Source: an uncultured Eubacterium sp. (lineage in GTDB: Bacteria; Bacillota; Clostridia; Lachnospirales; Lachnospiraceae). From it: DNA of 39,505 bases. Below are positions 18,345 to 27,126 of this stretch, piece after piece. Every line of letters starts with the position of its first letter. Position 1 is the stretch's first letter. Made by a program: the position numbers and the translations under genes. The stretch spans positions 1 through 39,505 of the forward strand of contig CAJTTQ010000006.1 of NCBI GenBank assembly GCA_910579145.1, given 5' to 3'. The notes beneath the pieces are model-generated. The model had not been told where the DNA came from and searched no databases. It was given only the letters and a program-made list of their open reading frames with translations.

Positions 18345-19472
18345 ATGAAAGCGTTAGCATGTGTTGGTATCGGTAATTCCGAGTGCGGGATTGTTGAGGG
18401 ATTTCGAAGTGCAGGTCTTGAGATGGATGAGATTTGTGTAAATGAGTTGGCAGAAGGAAAATGGAAAGAGGATGAATATTTGTTTGTGTTTACGGTGAAT
18501 TTTTCTCCAGCGGTTTCAGAGATATGTCAAAAGGTATTGGTTCCATATATTTCCTATATTGTACAATGGCCGGATGTATCGTTATATCACCCGGCGGTTT
18601 CCAATCTGTGTAATTTTATATTTTGTTTTGACCGTGCGGTCTGTCGTAAACTTCAGCAGGTCATTTTTGATCGTTGTTTCCATCTTCCATTGGGAGTGCA
18701 TGCCAAACGGTTTTTGGACAATGGGATGGACGGGGAGAAGATCGAGGTATCTTTCTCCGGTTCCCTGTGTCAAATGAATGAGGCCTATGATAAGGCAGAG
18801 GGACTGTCTGAATATGCACAGGGATATTTGGAAGCCTTGATCAAGACGCAGGTGCGCATTTATGGAGAAAATTTACTAGAGGCGGCATTGACGAAAGATA
18901 TTATCAAAGAACTGAAAGACAGTATGCCTTCGGAGCAATTTCCCAGTGATGTCATGGCAGAGATGGAGAACAGCATTGTGGCGGATACAATTTTGGGAAA
19001 TAAGGTGACGGAGATAGAACGTCAGCAACTGTTAAAAGCGGTTTCCAAACAGTTTGAGACACATATTTACACGGCAGATGAGGTTCGTCAGCTGCCAGAT
19101 CTTTGTGTTCATGAACCAGCACAGTCATGGGAGGAACAGGCAAAAATATATCGGAACAGCCGGATCAATCTGCATTTTACCCATCGCTCTGTTTCATCAG
19201 GTGTACCACAGGAGGTATTTGAGATCATGGCGGCGGGAGGTTTTGTCCTGACGAACTTTCAGCCAGAAATAACGGAAAATTTTGTGGTTGGCGAGCATTT
19301 GGAGACTTTTGTGAATGAAAAAGAGTTGCTGGAGAAGATCGCTTATTATTTGGAACATGAAGAGGAGCGGGCACAGATTGCCCGTGCGGGACAGCAGGCG
19401 GTGAGAGAATACCATTCGTATCGGGAGAGGGCGATTGCGATATTCAATACTTTATTTTCGGACAATGCGTAA
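18345..19472 (+). CDS. CgeB-like GT-B glycosyltransferase (second)
   Basis: This is a second member of the CgeB-like family, 375 residues. The C-terminal half has YRNSRINLHFTHRSVSSGVP, EIMAAGGFVLTNFQPEITEN (from about 294) and YYLEHEEERAQIARAGQQAV, closely matching the first copy in pattern. The N-terminus (MKALACVGIGNSECGIVEGF) replaces the acceptor half of the first copy with a different sequence, so the acceptor probably differs. GGAGG precedes ATG 18345; the upstream in-frame ATG 18300 lacks one. It begins a tight run of plus-strand genes through 28019. Confidence 0.8.
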   Translation: MKALACVGIGNSECGIVEGFRSAGLEMDEICVNELAEGKWKEDEYLFVFTVNFSPAVSEICQKVLVPYISYIVQWPDVSLYHPAVSNLCNFIFCFDRAVCRKLQQVIFDRCFHLPLGVHAKRFLDNGMDGEKIEVSFSGSLCQMNEAYDKAEGLSEYAQGYLEALIKTQVRIYGENLLEAALTKDIIKELKDSMPSEQFPSDVMAEMENSIVADTILGNKVTEIERQQLLKAVSKQFETHIYTADEVRQLPDLCVHEPAQSWEEQAKIYRNSRINLHFTHRSVSSGVPQEVFEIMAAGGFVLTNFQPEITENFVVGEHLETFVNEKELLEKIAYYLEHEEERAQIARAGQQAVREYHSYRERAIAIFNTLFSDNA

Positions 19473-19493
19473 ACGAGGAAGGATGAGTGGAGG

Positions 19494-21035
19494 ATGAACA
19501 AATACAAATTCTGTTTTATCATCTGTGCCAATAAGGAGAGGTTTTTAGAAGAGTGTTTGTGGTATATTGATCAGCTGTCTGTGCCGGAAGGATATGAATG
19601 TGAGCGCATGGTAATCCGGGATGCAAAGTCAATGGCAAGTGGGTATAACATGGCGATGACGAAGTCAGATGCGAAATATAAGATATATTTGCACCAGGAT
19701 ACATTTATTTTGAATCAAAACATGCTTCCGGATCTACTGGATCTATTTGCAGATCATGAGATCGGAATGGTCGGTGTTGTGGGCGCATGTGATTTTTCGG
19801 CAGGAGCGGATTATACATTGAATTGGGATGTGGGAGGTGCCGAGGTAAGTGTCGGTATCAATTCTCATTTTCTGATCTGCGAGAAGGGGACGGACAGAAC
19901 GGATGTGGTTTGCATTGACGGTGTTTTGATGGCAACGCAATACGATTTGCCGTGGGATGAAGAAACATTTGACGGCTGGGATTTTTATGATATCTCACAG
20001 TCGGTGAACTTTTTACAGGCAGGTTTTCGGGTTGTCGTTCCGTGTGTTCGAATAAAGGAAGATATTTGGGTTTATCACGATAAGGGACGTAGTGCATATG
20101 ATGCGTGGGAACGGTACCGTAAGATTTTTTGTGATAAATACCGTTCATTGGGGTATGAGTACAGTGATATCGGTCTGTTGAAAATGAATGAGGAACTAAA
20201 CAATCAGAGAAATCAAATATTCAAGGTGTTTCAGGCAGGGGACTTTGATCTGACCAACGAGTTACTGAATCGCTTGGGAGAAGATGATCTGGATTTGAGG
20301 CTATGTTATGTGGCTCTTTTTTTATCCATTCGCAGTGAAGAAATTATGACGATTGGCAGATCAAGTTATTCCGAAGCCAGGGAACTGGATGTTTTTATAG
20401 AAGAATTTGATGAGTTAAAGTTTATGTGCCGGCGTATGTATTTTGGAAGTACCGCGGCGGTGAAAGATGCTGCCTGGCAGAAGGTAAGGGAACGGCTGGA
20501 CCAAGACAGGATTACGATGAAGATGATATGGGCAACGGTGTTTGTATGTGTTGGTGAGCCGAATCGTCTGTGGGGGGAGGTGGTTGGCCGATATGAGAGA
20601 GAAGTTTGTACGCTCATACAGCAGGGGAATATTTTCGGGGCGGAGCATCTGTTGTTACAGCTAGATAAGGATAAAAGAGGAAAACTTGGAAATGTTTTGC
20701 TGATCCTGATAGGGGTTCTGCACCGCGAACTTGAGAAACAGGTATCGCCGACCGTATTCGATGTATCGTTGGATCCAGGTGAACTGGCACAACATTTTAT
20801 TCAAATGAAGTTGTATCTGCGTCGTTTGGAATTTGGCCTGCCAGAGCAGACATGGATGGAAGTTTATGAGTATTTCAAAAGGACGGGTGTTTCGGATTAT
20901 ATGATTCTTTATCTTTTACAAAATAATATATTTTACAAAGAAGAGTGCTGCCGAAACCTATCGGTATTATTTACAAAAATGGAAGGGGCAGATTCCATGC
21001 GTGCCAGACTGTTTGCTGGACTGGCAGAAAAGTGA
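19494..21035 (+). CDS. GT-A glycosyltransferase module with C-terminal helical domain
   Basis: This is a 513-residue protein with two parts. Residues 1 to about 235 are a GT-A fold transferase of the Glyco_tranf_2_5 type: KYKFCFIICANKERFLEECL, the metal-site LHQD (66-69), IDGVLMATQYDLPWDEETF (about 141-159) and GWDFYDISQS. Residues from about 240 to 513 are a helical domain of unknown fold (LDLRLCYVALFLSIRSEEIM, LYLRRLEFGLPEQTWMEVYE, FKRTGVSDYMILYLLQNNIF). The same two-part unit recurs twice in the next gene. It is probably one transferase in the flagellin glycan assembly line; donor sugar unknown. GGAGG precedes ATG 19494. Confidence 0.8.
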   Translation: MNKYKFCFIICANKERFLEECLWYIDQLSVPEGYECERMVIRDAKSMASGYNMAMTKSDAKYKIYLHQDTFILNQNMLPDLLDLFADHEIGMVGVVGACDFSAGADYTLNWDVGGAEVSVGINSHFLICEKGTDRTDVVCIDGVLMATQYDLPWDEETFDGWDFYDISQSVNFLQAGFRVVVPCVRIKEDIWVYHDKGRSAYDAWERYRKIFCDKYRSLGYEYSDIGLLKMNEELNNQRNQIFKVFQAGDFDLTNELLNRLGEDDLDLRLCYVALFLSIRSEEIMTIGRSSYSEARELDVFIEEFDELKFMCRRMYFGSTAAVKDAAWQKVRERLDQDRITMKMIWATVFVCVGEPNRLWGEVVGRYEREVCTLIQQGNIFGAEHLLLQLDKDKRGKLGNVLLILIGVLHRELEKQVSPTVFDVSLDPGELAQHFIQMKLYLRRLEFGLPEQTWMEVYEYFKRTGVSDYMILYLLQNNIFYKEECCRNLSVLFTKMEGADSMRARLFAGLAEK

Positions 21036-21060
21036 GAGGAATATGACAAGGAGAGTTCGG

Positions 21061-24000
21061 ATGAATCAACAAAAATTCTGTTTTATCATGTGTTCCAATG
21101 ACAAGATCCAGGCAGATGAATGCCGGCTTTATATCGAACAGCTGCTTATACCGGAGGGTTATGAGGTTGAGGTTTTTGTTATTGCCGAGGCGGAGAGCAT
21201 GACGAGTGGTTATAATGAGGCAATGAATGTTTCCGACGCAAAATATAAAGTGTATCTGCATCATGATGTGCTCATTTTGAAGCCGGATTTTTTGCATATT
21301 ACGCTGGCATTATTTCAGAAACACCCTGAGGTGGGTATGTTTGGATTGGTAGGTAATGAAAGTATTGCAGAAGACGGAGGTATGTGGTCAGATGGTACGT
21401 GGCGGCGGACGGGGGAAATATTAGTCGATCGTGTCTATGAGAGAGATTATTCGTTTTTTGGCAGGGCAGATGGTGAATTTTCAGAAGTGATTACGTTGGA
21501 CGGACTTCTGATGGCGACGCAGTATGATATACCGTGGCGGGAGGAGCTGTTTCAAGGGTGGGATTATTATGATGCGTCCCAAAGTGTGGAATTTTGGAAA
21601 GCTGGATATAAAGTAGTGGTGCCATATATGGATGCGCCGTGGTGCCTGCATGAAAATGATCTTTTGAATATGGCGGGATACGATAAATGGCGGAATATTT
21701 TTGTGAGGGAATACAGGGATTACTATAAGCAGTGGATGGCAGAGCATTTGAAGCGGAAAAGGATGTCTATGGAGCCTGGTTCTGAAAATGGCCATGTGAA
21801 AATAGACGAGCACAAATTTTGTTTTATCGTCTGTGCTAATAATGAAACGTATTTGGAAGAGTGTTTGTGGTATATCAACAGACTGTCTGTTCCAAAGGGT
21901 TTTGGAAGAGAGATCGTTGTTATCCGAGATGCGACGTCTATAACAAGTGCTTATAATCAGGCGATGGGGAAATCAGATGCCAAGTATAAGATTTATCTGC
22001 ATCAGGATGTGTTCATTTTGAACCGGAATATACTTTCGGCTTTATTTGATATATTCCAAGAGGATTCGATTGGAATGGTGGGGGTGCTGGGAAAAAAGGA
22101 ATTTCTGCCGGCAGCCCAATATACGATTGACTGGGACGCTGGTGCAATCGAAGTCTGTAATGCGACATTGACACATTACAATAACTATAGTTACTTTTCA
22201 GAGGGCGATTATGTAGACGTGGTCGCCATTGACGGAATGTTTATGGCCACGCAGTATGATTTTTTATGGGATGAAAAAAATTTTGACGGATGGGATTTTT
22301 ATGATATCTCTCAGTCGACTCATTTTACACAGGCAGGATATCGTATCGTAGTGCCAAGTGTCGACAGAGACACACAATGGTGTTTCCATGATAGTGGACA
22401 AAGTGAATATTATGAATGGGACAGATACCGAAGAGTATTTTGTGATTTATATGCTCCTATAGGATATGTTTATAAGCCGTTGGAATTTATTCGATTAAAA
22501 AAGCATAACCATGAGAAGCGCCGATTGGCTATTGAGGCTTTTGAAAATGGAGATCTGTTGAAAGCGAGTCAATTGTTACAGGAAATGAGCGCGGCTTGCG
22601 AGCTGGATACCCGGTGCAGCTATGTGCTGCTGTTTCTAGCTGTATTGTCGGAAGAACTATTTGTGCTAGGACATTCTTCTTATGAGGATATCCAGAAGCT
22701 GCCGGAGTTTATTGAAGAGTGGGATAAGGTTAAGTTCATGCTGAGGCGTATGTACTTTGCGGGTGACTCAAAAGAGTCGTGGCAGATCATACAGGATAGG
22801 CTTTTGAGTGGGAAAATAACGATGAGGGTATTGTATACTGCTATCCAGAGTTGTGTCTTTGATTCACAAGGTCTTCGGAAGAGGATAGTTTCTTTCCAGG
22901 AGTTATTATCATCTCTGATCATAGAGGGTCGGTTGGAAAATGCAGGGCAGATGATTGGTCAGTTGAAGAGCGAGGAACGCGGGATAAGGGAAAATTTTTT
23001 ACAGAAGGTAATCCAGGTATGCCAATTGGAGCAAGAAAAAGGAATAGAGTCTACGATTTTGGATTTTTCTACTGATGTTGAGCAATTGATCCATCACTAT
23101 GATCGAGTGGAGTGGTACATCAGGCGGATTGAATTTGGACATTTAGAGACGTATCAGCAGGAATTTTATGATTATGTGACTCATACCGGAGTTTCAGATG
23201 TTCTTATTTTAACAATTGTCATGAATGATTATCCGTATAAGAAAAAAATATTTGCAGATCTAGCAGCTCTTTTTTCAGAGAAAGAAGGAGAAGATTCCGT
23301 TCGGACTAACTTGTATGTTCAGTTAGCTGACGCTGAGGAAGGAGATGGGATACCTCACGTAAATGAGAAGAAGTTCTGTTTTATTATATGTTCTGAAAAG
23401 GATATAAGAGATAGCCAATGGTATTTGGAGAGATTAATCGTGCCGGAAGGCTATGAAGCAGAATGGATCGTGATTCCGGACGCTTCGTCTATACCAAATG
23501 GATATAACCGAGCAATGGCCCAAACCGATGCGAAGTACAAGGTTTATCTGGATGCGGATGTAAGGATTGTGAATGAAAATGTGATTCCTGATTTATTGGA
23601 GATCTTTCAGGATCCTTCGATCGGGATGGCAGGTGTACTTGGGAGGAAAGAACATGTGCCGATGACCGTATACACGGAATGGGATGCAGGTGCAGCAGAA
23701 GTATGTTATGGCGTTTCGTCACAAGTATGTAGCTATTCCGAGAACGAAGACGGGAAAACGATCAATGTGGCAGAGATTGACGGTATGTTTATGGCGACGC
23801 AGTATGATTTTCTTTGGGAAGAAGACTATGCTGGTTCTCAGTGCGCAAGCGTAAAAGAGGCTGGGTATCGGATTGTGGTTCCCTGTACAACAAAGGCAGA
23901 AAGATGGGTGTTTCATGATGCCAGTCAGTGTACGATTGATAATGGGGAAGATGGTCATGTAGGCGAAGAAGCAGAGATGATGCGGAATCATGTTTGGAAA

Positions 24001-24804
24001 GCATTTAGGGAAGGAGATTTTAAACAGGCAAATGAACGCTTTAAGCAGTTAGGAGAAGCAAATTTAGACGGCAGATTGGCTTTGGCTGCTCTCTTTTTGC
24101 TCATAAGGGAGGAGGAGATCAGGCAGATAGGAAAGACTAGTTTTTTAAGTATCAATAAATTTGATATGTTTACTAAGATTTATGATACAGTAAAATGTTT
24201 GCTCTGGAGAGTATATTTCAGATCGGATGACACGGCGTGGCAGCAAATACAGGAAATGCTATATACGGAGGTGATCACCTTGAAAATGCTTCAGGTGATG
24301 ACAATGGTTTGCGTTGGTAACCCTAAAAAATTATGGTATCAGCTGCTTGCTTATGTTGAGGCGGATATCCGGACGCTTATTTTGCAGGGAGAGATACGGA
24401 AGGCTGCGGACCTACTGCAACAGGTAGACGGAGAGGCGCGTGGAAAACTGGGGAATATAGTGCTAAGGATGATTCAGATATTTTACAGTGAAACGAAAAT
24501 GAATATATCACCGACTGTCTTGGATGTGGCGCAGGATCCGGACGAACTGGCAGCACATTATGTTCATCTAAAATATTATCTGAGGAGATTGGAATTTTCA
24601 CTGCCAGAAACATACTGGAAGGAGGTCTACGACTATATTGTGCAAACCAGAGTGTCGGATTCTCTGGTGTTTCACTTGCTCCAAAGAGATATTTTCCGCA
24701 AAAAAGAATTTTGCCTCAATATGTCGCAAATGTATGCAAAGTATGAGGGAGAGCAGTCTGTACGGGCCCAGTTATACCTGCACTTGGCAGAGAATGAGAA
24801 ATAG
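21061..24804 (+). CDS. Triple-module glycosyltransferase (three GT-A domains in one protein)
   Basis: This is a 1247-residue protein built from repeats of the GT-A module. Module 1 (1-240) has LHHD at 66-69 and no helical tail. Module 2 (about 246-760) has LHQD at 313-316, GWDFYDISQS, and a full helical domain. Module 3 (about 767-1247) has LDAD at 830-833 but lacks the GWDFYD block: MATQYDFLWEEDYAGS runs straight into the next segment, so its activity is doubtful. It too ends in the helical domain. ATG 21061 is preferred (AAGGAGA 6 bases upstream); ATG 21043 is an alternative. It probably adds two or more sugars in order, or one module is a binding unit. Confidence 0.82.
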   Translation: MNQQKFCFIMCSNDKIQADECRLYIEQLLIPEGYEVEVFVIAEAESMTSGYNEAMNVSDAKYKVYLHHDVLILKPDFLHITLALFQKHPEVGMFGLVGNESIAEDGGMWSDGTWRRTGEILVDRVYERDYSFFGRADGEFSEVITLDGLLMATQYDIPWREELFQGWDYYDASQSVEFWKAGYKVVVPYMDAPWCLHENDLLNMAGYDKWRNIFVREYRDYYKQWMAEHLKRKRMSMEPGSENGHVKIDEHKFCFIVCANNETYLEECLWYINRLSVPKGFGREIVVIRDATSITSAYNQAMGKSDAKYKIYLHQDVFILNRNILSALFDIFQEDSIGMVGVLGKKEFLPAAQYTIDWDAGAIEVCNATLTHYNNYSYFSEGDYVDVVAIDGMFMATQYDFLWDEKNFDGWDFYDISQSTHFTQAGYRIVVPSVDRDTQWCFHDSGQSEYYEWDRYRRVFCDLYAPIGYVYKPLEFIRLKKHNHEKRRLAIEAFENGDLLKASQLLQEMSAACELDTRCSYVLLFLAVLSEELFVLGHSSYEDIQKLPEFIEEWDKVKFMLRRMYFAGDSKESWQIIQDRLLSGKITMRVLYTAIQSCVFDSQGLRKRIVSFQELLSSLIIEGRLENAGQMIGQLKSEERGIRENFLQKVIQVCQLEQEKGIESTILDFSTDVEQLIHHYDRVEWYIRRIEFGHLETYQQEFYDYVTHTGVSDVLILTIVMNDYPYKKKIFADLAALFSEKEGEDSVRTNLYVQLADAEEGDGIPHVNEKKFCFIICSEKDIRDSQWYLERLIVPEGYEAEWIVIPDASSIPNGYNRAMAQTDAKYKVYLDADVRIVNENVIPDLLEIFQDPSIGMAGVLGRKEHVPMTVYTEWDAGAAEVCYGVSSQVCSYSENEDGKTINVAEIDGMFMATQYDFLWEEDYAGSQCASVKEAGYRIVVPCTTKAERWVFHDASQCTIDNGEDGHVGEEAEMMRNHVWKAFREGDFKQANERFKQLGEANLDGRLALAALFLLIREEEIRQIGKTSFLSINKFDMFTKIYDTVKCLLWRVYFRSDDTAWQQIQEMLYTEVITLKMLQVMTMVCVGNPKKLWYQLLAYVEADIRTLILQGEIRKAADLLQQVDGEARGKLGNIVLRMIQIFYSETKMNISPTVLDVAQDPDELAAHYVHLKYYLRRLEFSLPETYWKEVYDYIVQTRVSDSLVFHLLQRDIFRKKEFCLNMSQMYAKYEGEQSVRAQLYLHLAENEK

Positions 24805-24819
24805 AGGAGGGGTTTGCAA

Positions 24820-25545
24820 GTGGATGAACATAAAATTTGTTTTATCATGTGTTCCAATGATGAATTTCAGGCGCGAGAATGTCAGATTTACTTGGAACAG
24901 CTTCTTGTGCCAGATGGATACCAGGCTGAGGTGCTGGTCGTGGGAGAGGCAGAAAGCATGACAAGTGGATACAATGAGGCGATGGCTGCTACAGATGCCA
25001 AATATAAAATATATCTGCATCATGACGTACTGATCATAAAAGCGGATTTCCTATTTGAGATGCTAGCCTTATTTCAAAAATATCCGGAGATTGGTATGCT
25101 GGGTGTGGCGGGAAATGAGAGTATCGCAAAAGACGGTGGTATGTGGTCGGACGGCACGTGGCGTCGGATTGGGGAGCTGTTGGATGATCGTATTTATGAA
25201 AAAAGCCACTGTCTGTTTGAACGGACAAAAGGAGAGTTTGCAGAGGTTATTACGTTAGATGGACTTTTGATGGCGACACAGTATGATCTGCCATGGCGCG
25301 AGGATTTATTTAAGGGTTGGGATTTTTATGATGCCTCGCAAAGTGTAGAGTTTTGGAAAGCTGGATATAAGGTGGTTGTGCCGCATATGGAGGAGGCGTG
25401 GTGTCTCCATGAAAATGATGTACTGAATATGTCGCAGTATGATGTGTGGAAGGACACATTTGTGAAAGAATATGAGGGTTATTATAAGAAATGGATGGAA
25501 GAACATCCAATGACGCGGCAAAATCCGGAAGGGGTGACGATGTAA
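24820..25545 (+). CDS. Stand-alone short GT-A glycosyltransferase
   Basis: The 241-residue product matches module 1 of the preceding triple protein along its whole length: CFIMCSND, EAESMTSGYNEAM, LHHD at 66-69, GGMWSDGTWRR, LDGLLMATQYD and GWDFYDASQSVEFWKAGYKV. Most aligned positions are identical by eye, so one is probably a copy of the other. It lacks the helical tail. GTG 24820 has AGGAGGGG 7 bases upstream; TTG 24814 is too close to that site. It sits 15 bases after the triple gene and directly before the GT2-methyltransferase gene. Confidence 0.82.
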   Translation: MDEHKICFIMCSNDEFQARECQIYLEQLLVPDGYQAEVLVVGEAESMTSGYNEAMAATDAKYKIYLHHDVLIIKADFLFEMLALFQKYPEIGMLGVAGNESIAKDGGMWSDGTWRRIGELLDDRIYEKSHCLFERTKGEFAEVITLDGLLMATQYDLPWREDLFKGWDFYDASQSVEFWKAGYKVVVPHMEEAWCLHENDVLNMSQYDVWKDTFVKEYEGYYKKWMEEHPMTRQNPEGVTM

Positions 25546-27126
25546 ATGCAGAATGGATATGAAGAGATCATATTGGGTATGCAGCAAAATCCGCTGCAGC
25601 ATGAATGGTATGGGATGCTGGGCCGTTACTATATGGAGCAGGGAAAAAATAATCTGGCTTATTTGTGTTATGAACAGGCAATCCATTTTTGCAATGAGCC
25701 AAAAGAGCAGCAGGTTTTACAGGAAGGGTTGGAGCTGGCAGCCGGGCAGCCGGATTTTGATGTAAACCCGGTATCCATTGTGATTCTGGCACAGGATGAT
25801 GTTTCGATCCTGCGTGAAGCATTACACAGCATACAGGAGCAGGAGTCAGGGACATCGTATGACGTCGTGGTGGTGTACCAGCCGTCTCACAGCCAGGTGT
25901 ATGATTGGGCCAATGACTTTGAGGGAGTAAAGGTCGTATGTTGTGACGGGAGGAAGGAAAGCTTTGCAGACGGAATCAATACAGGGATCAAGTATGCAGG
26001 TATATATAATGATGTTTATTTGATGAGTACTGATGCTATCTTACTGCCAAATACGTTATTCTGGCTTCGCATGTGCCTGTATGAAAGACGAACAGTCGGT
26101 GCTGCGGGCGGAATATCCAATGCAGGTGATAAACGGCAGAGGTTTGAACCTCCCTGTCAGACGCTGGAGGAGTATTTGGCGGCTTCGGAAATCATAAATA
26201 TACCGGATGAGTTTGCCCATGAAAACAGACTGTGGCTCGATGCGTTTTCTCTGCTGATCAAGAGGAGTGCGCTGGATCGTGTCGGTCTTTTGGAGACAGA
26301 TCAGACATGCTGGTACTCCTGTATTGATTATGGTATGAAACTGGCAGGGGCGGGTTGTGAAGCCGTAATGTGTTACAATTCTTTTATTTGGCGGCGGAGT
26401 ACGGAAAGCATTCCTTATGATCCGGATGATTTTGGCCGGTTAGAGGATAGATGGGGATTTTCGGTTCCTTATTATTTTGCCAGCCGGCTGGATATCGTGG
26501 AAAAGATCCACCATGAACAGCAGGAGGAAATTTGGGTGTTGGAAGTAGGATGCGGCTGTGGTACTACGTTGTCTGCGATCCGGTGCCAATATCCAAATGC
26601 CCATGTGTACGGGATAGAACTGATGGAACATGTGGCGGCATATGGGAAATTTATGGCTGATATCCTCGTCGGGGATATTGAAACGATGGAGATCCCGTAT
26701 GAGAAGAAGATGTTTGATTATATTATTTTTGCAGATGTTTTGGAGCATCTTCGCCGGCCGGAACAGGTTCTCGAACGAATGAAACATTTTTTGAAACCGG
26801 ATGGGACCATTTTGGCAAGTATTCCCAATCTGATGAATATTGAGATCATCATAAATCTCCTGAAGGGTAATTTTACCTACCGGGACGCGGGGTTATTAGA
26901 CCGCACGCACATCCATTTGTTTACGCTGCGTGAAATCCAAAGGATGCTGCAGGATACCGGATATGTGGTGAAAACAGTGAAAAAAAATGATCACAGGGAG
27001 GGCTTTTTAGAAAACAGTCCTGAAAATAGGAGGATGATAGAAGCGTTACTTCAGATCGAGGGAATTGCTGATTGGAAGGAATTTGACGCGTATCAGTATT
27101 TGGTCGAGGCGGGTGTGAACATATGA
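25546..27126 (+). CDS. GT2 glycosyltransferase-methyltransferase fusion
   Basis: This is a 526-residue protein with three parts. Residues 1-70 look like a TPR-type helical pair (WYGMLGRYYMEQGKNNLAYL). Residues about 75-310 are a GT2 domain (VSIVILAQDD, STDAILLP, LLIKRSALDRVGLLETD). Residues about 325-526 are a class I SAM-dependent methyltransferase: VLEVGCGCGTTLSAIR (331-346), then YIIFADVLEHLRRPEQVL and DRTHIHLFTLREIQRML. It may add a sugar and methylate it, consistent with O-methylated flagellar glycans. Start ATG 25546 directly abuts the previous stop; the next gene overlaps its end by ATGA. Confidence 0.82.
   Translation: MQNGYEEIILGMQQNPLQHEWYGMLGRYYMEQGKNNLAYLCYEQAIHFCNEPKEQQVLQEGLELAAGQPDFDVNPVSIVILAQDDVSILREALHSIQEQESGTSYDVVVVYQPSHSQVYDWANDFEGVKVVCCDGRKESFADGINTGIKYAGIYNDVYLMSTDAILLPNTLFWLRMCLYERRTVGAAGGISNAGDKRQRFEPPCQTLEEYLAASEIINIPDEFAHENRLWLDAFSLLIKRSALDRVGLLETDQTCWYSCIDYGMKLAGAGCEAVMCYNSFIWRRSTESIPYDPDDFGRLEDRWGFSVPYYFASRLDIVEKIHHEQQEEIWVLEVGCGCGTTLSAIRCQYPNAHVYGIELMEHVAAYGKFMADILVGDIETMEIPYEKKMFDYIIFADVLEHLRRPEQVLERMKHFLKPDGTILASIPNLMNIEIIINLLKGNFTYRDAGLLDRTHIHLFTLREIQRMLQDTGYVVKTVKKNDHREGFLENSPENRRMIEALLQIEGIADWKEFDAYQYLVEAGVNI

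Noticed and set aside
21061..24804. Frameshift-joined separate genes
   Set aside because: The frame is continuous across both module borders with short linkers and no stop or internal ribosome site at either border.
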